Positions 17,877 to 25,295 of a stretch of DNA of 39,815 bases are shown here, piece after piece. The notes under the pieces were generated by a model, which saw only the letters and a list, made by a program, of their open reading frames with translations, was not told the DNA's origin and made no database searches. How positions within the stretch are numbered: the first letter of the stretch is position 1; each line of letters begins with the position of its first letter. Location: assembly GCA_022601135.1 (NCBI GenBank), contig JAHZJB010000153.1:1-39815 (forward strand), written 5' to 3'. Source of the stretch: Actinomycetes bacterium. GTDB lineage: Bacteria > Actinomycetota > Actinomycetes > Mycobacteriales > Mycobacteriaceae. A program made the position numbers and the translations under genes.

Positions 17877-18230
17877 ATGACCTACGTGATCGGCAGCGCG
17901 TGTGTGGACATCCTCGACAAGTCCTGCGTGCAGGAATGCCCGGCTGACTGCATCTATGAGGGCGCGCGCGCGATGTACATCAACCCCAACGAGTGCGTGG
18001 ACTGCGGAGCATGCAGCCTCGCGTGCCGAGTAGAGGCCATCTACTACGAAGCGGACTTGCCGGAGGAGCAGGCGGAGTTCCTGGAGGACAACGCGGTCTT
18101 CTTCAGCTCTCCGCTAGCCGGTCGCGACGAGCCGCTGGGCGACCCGGGTGGCGCGATGGAACTCGGGCGGGTGGGGGTCGATACCCCGTTGGTCGCGGGC
18201 CTGCCGCCGTCAACGACCGCGCACCCCTAA
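17877..18230 (+). CDS. fdxA: Ferredoxin with [3Fe-4S] and [4Fe-4S] sites (FdxA-like)
   Basis: 117 residues. Small cytoplasmic electron carrier. Starts TYVIGSACVDILDKSCVQEC; cysteines at 9, 17, 21, 25, 40, 43, 46 and 50 give the two-cluster pattern of seven-iron FdxA (DCIYEG and CVDCGACSLAC). The Pro that normally follows the last cluster Cys is replaced by Arg (ACRVEAI), a small oddity. ATG 17877 is preferred over upstream in-frame 17841 because the family N-terminus begins there and a promoter element ends seven bases before it. The DosR box indicates induction by hypoxia or NO. It could feed electrons to neighbouring redox enzymes, but NirB uses NAD(P)H. The last 21 bases overlap the convergent chelatase gene. 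Confidence 0.9.
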   Translation: MTYVIGSACVDILDKSCVQECPADCIYEGARAMYINPNECVDCGACSLACRVEAIYYEADLPEEQAEFLEDNAVFFSSPLAGRDEPLGDPGGAMELGRVGVDTPLVAGLPPSTTAHP

Positions 18231-18980
18231 GAGGGCGGGTGAACGCGAGCCCGGCCGCATGGTGGTTTGAGGACCACGATTCGCGACCGTAGATCCCGGT
18301 TCGCTGCGGGCCCGCAGAAACCTGCTGGTGATCAACCGCGCCACCCCGGGGTGGGTGCCCAGCGGGTCGGTGACCAGGTCAGCCCCGCTGGCTCGCAGCC
18401 GATCCTGGAACAGCCCCTCGGACAACAGATACGACGCAACGACAACGCGTCTGCCACCGTCGGGCCGCTGCCTGCGGATCGCCGCGACCGCGGCCGCGAC
18501 GCTGGGCTCACCGGTGGCCGCGAAGGCCAACTCGACACGTGACCCGATCGTCGCCGACAGCCACGCCGCCGTTGTGTAGAGGTCACGCGTGGCCACCGGG
18601 TCCGATGTTCCTGCTGCCGCGAGGATCACGGAGTCCTCACCGCGCCAGCCGGATTCGATCAGCCGGTCAACCAGAACCCGGACAAGCTGCGGGTCGGGGC
18701 CCAGAGCGCGGGTGACGATCACGTCACGGTGCCCGCTGGTCTGCACATGGATGGGGATATCGGCGTTGACGTGGTAGCCGCGCGCGAGGAAGGCAGGCAC
18801 CAGCACGGTCGGCTGGTCGGTTGTGGCGCTGAGCAACTCGCGGGGCGTCGGGCCGAGCACGTCGATGAACGCGACGTGCACCGGCAGATCCAAGACGCCC
18901 GAGACCTGTGCAGCGAGGTCGCCGATCAGCGAGACACCTCGCTGCTTGCGGGTGCCATGCGCCACCAGTAGATAATTCAC
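18210..18980 (-). CDS. Sirohydrochlorin chelatase-like protein (CbiX family, Rv0259c-like)
   Basis: 256 residues, two CbiX-like halves. The family inserts Fe2+ or Co2+ into sirohydrochlorin, giving sirohaem for NirB or a cobalamin precursor. Seen: N-terminal YLLVAHGTRKQRGVSLIGDL with the metal-binding His; PTVLVPAFLARGYHVNADIP with the second His-containing motif; second half starting SVILAAAGTSDPVATRD. GTG 18980 overlaps the nnaR stop by four bases (GTGA), so the two are coupled. A longer frame continues inside nnaR and is a shadow. Context (nirBD, NnaR) favours the iron-inserting role for nitrite reductase, though cobalamin genes also lie in the window. Family sure, metal inferred. Confidence 0.88.
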   Translation of the reverse strand: MNYLLVAHGTRKQRGVSLIGDLAAQVSGVLDLPVHVAFIDVLGPTPRELLSATTDQPTVLVPAFLARGYHVNADIPIHVQTSGHRDVIVTRALGPDPQLVRVLVDRLIESGWRGEDSVILAAAGTSDPVATRDLYTTAAWLSATIGSRVELAFAATGEPSVAAAVAAIRRQRPDGGRRVVVASYLLSEGLFQDRLRASGADLVTDPLGTHPGVARLITSRFLRARSEPGSTVANRGPQTTMRPGSRSPALLGVRGR

Positions 18981-20152
18981 GACTCGCTCGGCTCGGCTGG
19001 CTCGGATGGCTCGGCTGGATCGTCTACGGACAGCCGGTAACCGCGTTTGACCACGGTGGCGACCATCGCCTTGTCCCCCAGCGCGGTACGCAGCCGTAGC
19101 ACGGCCGTTTCGATCGCGTGGGTGTCGGTGCCGCCACCCGGAAGCGCCCGCAGCAAGTCGGCTCGCGACACCACCGCACCGGGGTGGTGTGCCAACGCCC
19201 GGATTGTCGCCATCGCTGCCGGCGAAAGCTCCTTGACCGCACCGTCGACCAGGACGCAGGTGCCGCGGATCTCGAGTAGATGGCCCGCCACTTTGATCGT
19301 GCGTGACTGCAGCAAGGGCAGTTCGTCGGTGATATGACGCGCCAGCGCACCCAGTCGCATCCGCTCGGGCGACGAGGTCGGTACCCCCAGCCTCACCAGC
19401 GGCCGCGCCGTCACCGGGCCGACGCACAGTGCGTGCACGCCGTTGCGTAGCGCCGCGAGCAGCTGGCTCTCGATGCCCAGTTCCGAGGCGCGCATGAGTA
19501 CCGAGGCGACCGCGGGCGCTGAGGTGAAACTGACGGCGTCGAACTTCTCCTCGGCGATACCGGCCACCAGGTTGTCGAACTCGCCGTCTCGGGGCGGCGG
19601 ATTCCAGCGGTATACCCGCAGCGCTACCACCTCGGCTCCGGCCGCGCGTAGCTCGTCGAGGAATTCGGGAAACGGATCCCATTCCGCGGTGGCCCCGTGA
19701 AGCTGCACGGCGACGCGCTTTCCGGAGATGCCGCTCTCGACCAGATAGTGCACCACCTCGCGCGAGGACTCCGATTCCGGGGACCACTCCTCGGGCAGGG
19801 CGACCGCGCGCAGTGCGCCGGTGGCTTTTGGGCCGCGGGACACGATGCGGGCCTTGCTCAGGGCCGCGGTCAACTCGTTGGCCAAGCCCCATCCGTCCGC
19901 GGCTGCCATCCAGCCGCGGAAGCCGATACCGGTGGTGGCAATGACGATGTCCGGCGGCGAGCCGATCAACGACTCGGTGCGCCGGCGCAACTCCTGGTCA
20001 TCGGGCAATGCCACCATCTCGATCGCCGCCGCGCTGGTGACGGTGGCGCCGCGGCGCCGTAACAGTGCCGCCAGTTCGTCGGCGCGCCGCGCTGAGGTCA
20101 CCGCGACGCGAAATCCGGTGAGCGGCGACCAGTCGGGCTCACTCATCACCAT
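18977..20152 (-). CDS. nnaR: NnaR-type regulator: uroporphyrinogen-III synthase domain fused to winged helix (Rv0260c-like)
   Basis: 391 residues. N-terminal HemD-like domain (about 10-265: FRVAVTSARRADELAALLRR, ATTGIGFRGWMAAADGWGL, VSFTSAPAVASVL) joined to a C-terminal OmpR/PhoB-like DNA-binding domain (about 285-375: LEIRGTCVLVDGAVKELSPA, ALAHHPGAVVSRADLLRALP, ETAVLRLRTALGD, TVVKRGYRL). This architecture is that of NnaR, an orphan regulator needed for growth on nitrate and nitrite in mycobacteria and Streptomyces. Start at 20152, or at 20146 two codons on. It is coupled to the chelatase gene. The C-terminal tail is a Pro-Ser-Glu repeat (PAEPSEPAEPSES). In M. tuberculosis narK3 lies between this gene and aac; here it is absent. 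Confidence 0.9.
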   Translation of the reverse strand: MVMSEPDWSPLTGFRVAVTSARRADELAALLRRRGATVTSAAAIEMVALPDDQELRRRTESLIGSPPDIVIATTGIGFRGWMAAADGWGLANELTAALSKARIVSRGPKATGALRAVALPEEWSPESESSREVVHYLVESGISGKRVAVQLHGATAEWDPFPEFLDELRAAGAEVVALRVYRWNPPPRDGEFDNLVAGIAEEKFDAVSFTSAPAVASVLMRASELGIESQLLAALRNGVHALCVGPVTARPLVRLGVPTSSPERMRLGALARHITDELPLLQSRTIKVAGHLLEIRGTCVLVDGAVKELSPAAMATIRALAHHPGAVVSRADLLRALPGGGTDTHAIETAVLRLRTALGDKAMVATVVKRGYRLSVDDPAEPSEPAEPSES

Positions 20153-20168
20153 TGTCTATTCAGGCCGT

Positions 20169-20195
20169 GTTTCGTAGCGATTAACCAGTCGTTGC
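20169..20195 (-). promoter_or_regulatory. Possible GlnR box upstream of nnaR
   Basis: On the minus strand GCAAC-N6-TTAAT-N6-GAAAC follows the five-base blocks and six-base spacing of a GlnR box; the first and third blocks fit well and the middle poorly. It sits 17-43 bp before the nnaR start. Confidence 0.3.
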
Positions 20196-20233
20196 GTGAC
20201 CGTGTCAGACGTGCTGCGGCGATGAGATTGGGC

Positions 20234-20797
<564 letters not shown>

Positions 20798-20848
20798 CTA
20801 CCAGCGTCGGCCGTGGCGCGCTTCGATACCGCCCTCGCCGACCGAACC

Positions 20849-21739
20849 TCAGTGCCCGCTATCGGCCGATCTCGGCCGCGACCAGTGCAGCCGGACCGTC
20901 TGCCCGGGGCGGGCCTGGGCAACCTTGTCGACGTCGTCGTCGATCACCACCCCGACCACCGGGTAGCCACCGGTCACCGGGTGGTCGGGACCCAGGATGA
21001 CGGGAAATCCGTTCGGCGGAACCTGGATAGCCCCCCGGATCGTTCCCTCGCTGGGCAGCTGGACGTCTGGCCGGCGGTACTCCAGTGGCATCCCGATCAA
21101 GCGCATACCGACTCGGTCGCTGCGACCCGTGACCTGCCAGTGGGTGCGCACCAGGAGTTCGGGCTCGACGAGCCAGTCGTCGCGCGGTCCCGGCACCACG
21201 AGCAGCTCGAGCACGTCGACGGCGATTGCGGCCACCGGCGCCTGGTCCAGCTCGGGGAAATCCTCGGTGTGCGCACCGATCGGCAGCACATCGCCAGGCC
21301 GCAGTGGACGCGGGCCGATGGTGGACATCACGTCGTAGCTGCGCGACCCGAGCACAGTCGCCGCGTCGAAGCCACCGCGTACGGCCAGGTATGAGCGCAA
21401 CCCCGATCGCGGCACCCCCAGGGAAATCACCTCGCCGTCTTGTGCGTAGTGAATACTGTTGGCGCCGAAAGGCACTCCATCGATCGCCGGGTTGGTATCG
21501 GCACCGGTGACGGCAATCGCCACGTTCCCTCCGCGGACCCGGGCAATGAACCCGCCCATGGTCACCTCGACGGTGGCGCGGTCTCGCGGGTTGGCCACGA
21601 GCCGGTTGGCCAGCGCGTGTGACCGGCGGTCCGCCGCACCGGAGCGTGTCACGCCCAAGTGAGACAACCCTGGTCGGCCGAGGTCTTCGACCAGCGCCAG
21701 CGGACCGGGCTGCAGGATCTCCAGTACCACTGCGGTCAT
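20849..21739 (-). CDS. pxpC: 5-oxoprolinase subunit C / allophanate-hydrolase subunit 2 family (PxpC, Rv0263c-like)
   Basis: 296 residues. With PxpB and PxpA the family hydrolyses 5-oxoproline (pyroglutamate) to glutamate using ATP. Seen: N-terminal [20 protein letters not shown] and [21 protein letters not shown]-terminal [13 protein letters not shown] and [19 protein letters not shown], all standard for the carboxyltransferase-like subunit. ATG 21739 overlaps the pxpB stop by four bases (ATGA); an extension to 21811 is inside pxpB and rejected. No pxpA (LamB/YcsF) gene is in the window, so the third subunit must lie elsewhere or the pair has another substrate. Confidence 0.9.
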   Translation of the reverse strand: MTAVVLEILQPGPLALVEDLGRPGLSHLGVTRSGAADRRSHALANRLVANPRDRATVEVTMGGFIARVRGGNVAIAVTGADTNPAIDGVPFGANSIHYAQDGEVISLGVPRSGLRSYLAVRGGFDAATVLGSRSYDVMSTIGPRPLRPGDVLPIGAHTEDFPELDQAPVAAIAVDVLELLVVPGPRDDWLVEPELLVRTHWQVTGRSDRVGMRLIGMPLEYRRPDVQLPSEGTIRGAIQVPPNGFPVILGPDHPVTGGYPVVGVVIDDDVDKVAQARPGQTVRLHWSRPRSADSGH

Positions 21740-22374
21740 GTGTCGATCGCCTGGAACTGAACCCACCGGCCGGGAGTCAAGAGCGCGGGATTCTCCCGGT
21801 CGACGTCCCACAACGGGGCTGTGGTGCGCCCGATCAATTGCCAGCCGCCGGGCGATTCGCGGGGGTAGATGCCGCTGAACTGACCGGCAAGCCCGACCGA
21901 GCCGACGGGCACCTTGGTGCGCGGGTCAGACCGTCTGGGCACGGTGAGTCGTTCGTCGCCGCCCACCAGGTAGGCGAAACCCGGCGCGAAGCCGCTGAAT
22001 GCGACCCGCCAGGGTTGCCCGGTGTGGGCCGCGACGACCTCCTCGGCCGTCAATCCGGTGAGCTCGGCCACCTCGTCGAGATCCGCACCGTCATAGGTGA
22101 CGTCGATGAGAATATCGGCGCGTTCGACCGGCACGAGGCCGGCGTCCGGGCTCGGGTGCACCCGGCTCAGCTGCCGCCGAGTGGGTGCCTGATACCGGGG
22201 TTCGGCCAGCTTCACCAGAACGGTCCCGGCCGCGGGGACGATGTCCACGACGCCCCGCAGTTCGGCTACCCGCAGTGCGTCGGTCCAGGCCAGAACCTCG
22301 GCCATGCTCTCGAACTCGAGAAGAAGTGCCCGATCGCCGTAATCGAGAACGCTGCTCGGGCCGGGCACGCTCAT
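21736..22374 (-). CDS. pxpB: 5-oxoprolinase subunit B / allophanate-hydrolase subunit 1 family (PxpB, Rv0264c-like)
   Basis: 212 residues, cyclophilin-like kinase-partner subunit of 5-oxoprolinase. Seen: [20 protein letters not shown] at the N-terminus, [20 protein letters not shown], the [14 protein letters not shown] motif that marks the family, and [20 protein letters not shown] near the C-terminus. ATG 22374 has no Shine-Dalgarno; TAACTT lies six bases upstream, so a leaderless message is likely. Forms a two-gene operon with pxpC. Confidence 0.9.
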   Translation of the reverse strand: MSVPGPSSVLDYGDRALLLEFESMAEVLAWTDALRVAELRGVVDIVPAAGTVLVKLAEPRYQAPTRRQLSRVHPSPDAGLVPVERADILIDVTYDGADLDEVAELTGLTAEEVVAAHTGQPWRVAFSGFAPGFAYLVGGDERLTVPRRSDPRTKVPVGSVGLAGQFSGIYPRESPGGWQLIGRTTAPLWDVDRENPALLTPGRWVQFQAIDT

Positions 22375-22380
22375 GCGCCA

Positions 22381-22386
22381 AAGTTA
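22381..22386 (-). promoter_or_regulatory. -10 of a leaderless pxpB transcript
   Basis: TAACTT on the minus strand six bases before the pxpB ATG, no ribosome site in between. Confidence 0.4.
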
Positions 22387-22477
22387 GCGCCGGCTCGCTG
22401 CGCAAGGTCGTGCCGGGCGGAACCTCTTTGGGCCTTGCCAGAAGAGTCTTAGCGATGGTTCACACTCGGTCACTTGC

Positions 22478-23167
22478 TCACCCGACAGGTTGATAGGTCG
22501 GCTCCCGGCGCTTGATGAAGCCGATTACCCGGTAGGTGATCGGTAGCAGGACGATCTCGACGGTCGTCTTGTACAGCAATCCCAGCGCGGTGTAGTTGAC
22601 GAAATCGCCGAAGCTGGTGATGCCGATGACGCTCGCTGCGATGGCGCAGAACACCACCGTGTCACCCAACTGCCCGACGAACGTCGACCCGATCAGTCGC
22701 GCCCACAGGTACTTCTCCTTGGTGCGCTCCTTGATCAGCACCACCACCCAGGCGTTCAGAGTCTGGCCGACAATGAATCCCGCCAGCCCGGCGACGATCA
22801 GCCCGGTGTACGCACCCGCAATGTTCTCGAAGTGCTCCTGATTCTCGTAGAAGTCCGCGGCAGGCAGATACACGGTGGCCCAAAAGGCCGCCGCGGCCAG
22901 AATATTCATCGCGAACCCGGTGAATATCGCCCGGCGCGCGGCTTTGAAGCCATACACCTCCGACAAGACGTCGCCGATCACATAGGTGAGGGGAAACACG
23001 ATGAACCCGCCGTCGGTGATGATCGGTCCGAGTGAGACGCCCTTGGTCGCGGTGATGTTGGAGATGATCACCAGTGCGGTGAACACGGCGACGAGAACCG
23101 GATAATAGGCCGATCCCACCCGGGCGAAGGCGGCGTGGGTGTCCTGGTCGGTGGTCTCGCTTGTCAC
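22478..23167 (-). CDS. YhhQ/VUT-family queuosine-precursor transporter
   Basis: 229-residue membrane protein with about six helices. The family imports queuine-pathway precursors (preQ0/preQ1) in other bacteria. Seen: TALVIISNITATKGVSLGPI, the strongly conserved PLTYVIGDVLSEVYGFKAARRAI, FIVGQTLNAWVVVLIKERTKEKYLWARLIGST (read in parts) and GQLGDTVVFCAIA. GTG 23167 start, with no clear ribosome site. Substrate in mycobacteria is unproven: it depends on the genome having a tRNA-guanine transglycosylase or another use for deazapurines. Lies 83 bp downstream of the proline-rich gene on the same strand. Confidence 0.85.
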   Translation of the reverse strand: MTSETTDQDTHAAFARVGSAYYPVLVAVFTALVIISNITATKGVSLGPIITDGGFIVFPLTYVIGDVLSEVYGFKAARRAIFTGFAMNILAAAAFWATVYLPAADFYENQEHFENIAGAYTGLIVAGLAGFIVGQTLNAWVVVLIKERTKEKYLWARLIGSTFVGQLGDTVVFCAIAASVIGITSFGDFVNYTALGLLYKTTVEIVLLPITYRVIGFIKRREPTYQPVG

Positions 23168-23250
23168 CGGGACATTAGATCAGCCCAGCGCTGCGGCGAT
23201 CATCGGTGGCACCGCGATGTCGGGGTGGGCCGCCGACGCAGGTACACGGC

Positions 23251-23814
23251 TCAGGGGACGGGCAGTGGCACCATGCCAGGGGGTGGCCACACCGGCGGCG
23301 GTGCGGGTGCCGGGGCCGCGGGTGCGCCGGGCGGCGCTTCAGGTGAGACGACGCCGGGAGGCAGTGTGCCAGGCGGGAGCATCGGCATGTCCCGGACGCC
23401 CAGCGCCTCGCTGGTCGCCGGATCTATCTGCGGTGCGTACAGAGTCTCGAACAGGCCCTCCGGGCTGCGCATGTTCCATAACTGGCGCAGGAAGCTCATC
23501 TGGCCGGTGTTGTTGAAGTCAGCGCCCTGGACAGGAGGTATGTACGGTGCAGTACCCGGTGGTGGCGGGGGTGCCGGGGCGGGGCCCGGGGCGGCACCGC
23601 TCTCCGCGATGGGCGTGTAGGTAAATACCTGGTTGGGAGCGGGCGCAGGTGCGTCGCCGGGCGCGGCCGGGATCGGGGCGGGGACTCCGGGGGCCGGCGG
23701 TAGCGCGGGATCGACGGGCATCGGCTGCGCCGCGGACTGGCCGGCGGCGGCCAAAGCGCCTCCGGCGACGAATGCGCTGATGACAGCGATCTTGATACGG
23801 GGCGATGGGGCCAT
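23251..23814 (-). CDS. Proline-rich exported protein, unknown function
   Basis: 187 residues from ATG 23814. Signal peptide at about 1-30 (PRIKIAVISAFVAGGALAAA, then GQSAAQPMP). Mature part is two Pro/Ala-rich arms (PALPPAPGVPAPIPAAPG and a C-terminal run ending GMVPLPVP) flanking a more ordered core, FNNTGQMSFLRQLWNMRSPE then GLFETLYAPQIDPATSEALG, which is the part likely to be conserved. Secreted or cell-wall associated by inference. The frame is open to 23844, but TAACCT lies seven bases before ATG 23814 and there is no Shine-Dalgarno, so the shorter leaderless form is chosen. Divergent from the transhydrogenase gene with 62 bp between starts. Confidence 0.75.
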   Translation of the reverse strand: MAPSPRIKIAVISAFVAGGALAAAGQSAAQPMPVDPALPPAPGVPAPIPAAPGDAPAPAPNQVFTYTPIAESGAAPGPAPAPPPPPGTAPYIPPVQGADFNNTGQMSFLRQLWNMRSPEGLFETLYAPQIDPATSEALGVRDMPMLPPGTLPPGVVSPEAPPGAPAAPAPAPPPVWPPPGMVPLPVP

Positions 23815-23821
23815 AGTATGA

Positions 23822-23827
23822 AGGTTA
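23822..23827 (-). promoter_or_regulatory. -10 of a leaderless transcript for the proline-rich protein
   Basis: TAACCT on the minus strand, seven bases before ATG 23814; same hexamer and spacing as at nirB. Confidence 0.4.
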
Positions 23828-23876
23828 TCGGGTTGAGCGCGCATACGTTACTTGCCGGTCACGGCAGAATCATCCA

Positions 23877-25187
23877 ATGAGCTGTTGCGAGCACATCACC
23901 GTCGCCGCGGAACGAGACACGGCATTCACCATCGACGCCTCGCGGGTCACTTTCGGGCGAGGCTGTCTGGCAGAAGTTGGCGAGCGAGCAACCGCCCTCG
24001 GCCTCACCCGGGTGGTGTTGTTCTCCGATCCCATCGTCTCCGGCCTCGCCGTCTTCGACACGGCCGCGCGATCCTTGCGGGAAGCGGGCATCGACGTTGT
24101 GCCCTACACCGAGGTACGGGTGGAGCCCACCGATGAATCATTCCGAAGCGCAGCAGCTTTCGCATCGGAAGTCAGGCCGGACGGTTACATCTCCGTCGGG
24201 GGAGGCTCGGTGCTCGATACCGGCAAGGCGGCAAATCTCTATGCCAGCTATCCCGCCGACTTCCTTGATTACGTCAACGCTCCCGTCGGCGCGGGGAAGC
24301 CGGTGCCGGGCCCCCTCAGGCCGCATATCGCCTGTCCCACCACGTCGGGCACGGGCAGTGAGGTCACTGGCATCGCGATCTTCGACCTGCTTTCCATGTC
24401 GGCCAAGACCGGTATCGCTTCACCGGCACTGCGTCCCACCGAAGCGCTGGTCGACCCGGACAGCACCGACACGCTGCCCGCCGGCGTCGTCGCGTGCAGC
24501 GGACTCGATGTGCTCTCGCATGCGCTGGAGTCCTACACCGCGCGCCCGTTCAGCCACCGCGTGGCGGCCCAGCGGCGCAGCCTGCGCCCGATGAGTCAAG
24601 GCGCCAACCCGTGGAGCGACCTGGGTAGCCTCCAGGCCCTGCGACTTCTCGGCCGGTACCTGGAACGAGCCGTGACCGACTCAGCCGATCACGAAGCTCG
24701 GGAACGGACGATGTGGGCGGCGACGCTGGCGGGCATCGCCTTCGGCAACGCCGGGGTGCACATACCGCACGCCATGGCCTACGCGGTGGCCGGTCAGGTC
24801 CGCGACTTTCACCCCGAAGGATATCCGGGAGTCGAACCGCTGGTACCCCATGGCATGGCAGTGATCCTCAACGCACCGGCCATCTTTCGACTCACCGCCC
24901 ACACGAATCCACTCCGGCACCTCGAGGCTGCGCGCCAGCTCGGTGCCGACGTTCCCGACACCGTATCCGACAGTGCCGCAGGCGAGGTCCTGGCCGGACA
25001 CCTGATCAGAATCATGCGCAACGTGGGCATGCCCGGCGGACTCGGGGCCATGGGATACCACCGGACCGACGCCGCTTCGCTTGCCGATGGCGCGTGGCCG
25101 CAACAGCGATTGTTGAGCAACGCACCGATCGAAGTCGACAAGGCCCTGCTGACCGAGGCATTCCAGCAGGCGCTCAGCTATTGGTGA
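23877..25187 (+). CDS. Hydroxyacid-oxoacid transhydrogenase (iron-containing alcohol dehydrogenase family)
   Basis: 436 residues. HOT enzymes oxidise 4-hydroxybutyrate to succinate semialdehyde while reducing 2-oxoglutarate to D-2-hydroxyglutarate, using a tightly bound nucleotide. Seen: start [20 protein letters not shown] typical of HOT rather than simple alcohol dehydrogenases; [37 protein letters not shown]; metal-binding [20 protein letters not shown] and [18 protein letters not shown] with HGMAVIL. Family group-III fold complete. No Shine-Dalgarno; CAGAAT lies six bases before the ATG. The next gene on the strand (108 bp on) is a D-2-hydroxyacid dehydrogenase able to reoxidise the co-product, which supports the HOT call over a plain alcohol dehydrogenase. 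Confidence 0.85.
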   Translation: MSCCEHITVAAERDTAFTIDASRVTFGRGCLAEVGERATALGLTRVVLFSDPIVSGLAVFDTAARSLREAGIDVVPYTEVRVEPTDESFRSAAAFASEVRPDGYISVGGGSVLDTGKAANLYASYPADFLDYVNAPVGAGKPVPGPLRPHIACPTTSGTGSEVTGIAIFDLLSMSAKTGIASPALRPTEALVDPDSTDTLPAGVVACSGLDVLSHALESYTARPFSHRVAAQRRSLRPMSQGANPWSDLGSLQALRLLGRYLERAVTDSADHEARERTMWAATLAGIAFGNAGVHIPHAMAYAVAGQVRDFHPEGYPGVEPLVPHGMAVILNAPAIFRLTAHTNPLRHLEAARQLGADVPDTVSDSAAGEVLAGHLIRIMRNVGMPGGLGAMGYHRTDAASLADGAWPQQRLLSNAPIEVDKALLTEAFQQALSYW

Positions 25188-25247
25188 CAGAGCCTCAGAT
25201 GCTCCCCGATGCGTTCTGGAACGGTTCGGGAAGGATCCATGGCTGAA

Positions 25248-25267
25248 CCGGTGGCTTCTTTCACCGG
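25248..25267. promoter_or_regulatory. Inverted repeat over the -35 of the D-2-hydroxyacid dehydrogenase gene
   Basis: CCGGTG-N8-CACCGG, perfect arms. The right arm overlaps TTCACC (25260-25265), a -35 placed 17 bp before GATAAT. It could be a repressor operator or a hairpin ending the upstream message. Confidence 0.45.
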
Positions 25268-25282
25268 GATGTGCAGTTGAGA

Positions 25283-25288
25283 GATAAT
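25283..25288 (+). promoter_or_regulatory. -10 of a leaderless dehydrogenase transcript
   Basis: GATAAT seven bases before ATG 25296, with TTCACC 17 bp upstream. The best-formed promoter in this group of leaderless starts. Confidence 0.55.
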
Positions 25289-25295
25289 CCTTTTG

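Noticed and set aside
18981..19892. 5' extension of the chelatase reading frame
   Set aside because: Lies wholly in nnaR on the same strand; the CbiX homology starts at GTG 18980, which overlaps the nnaR stop.
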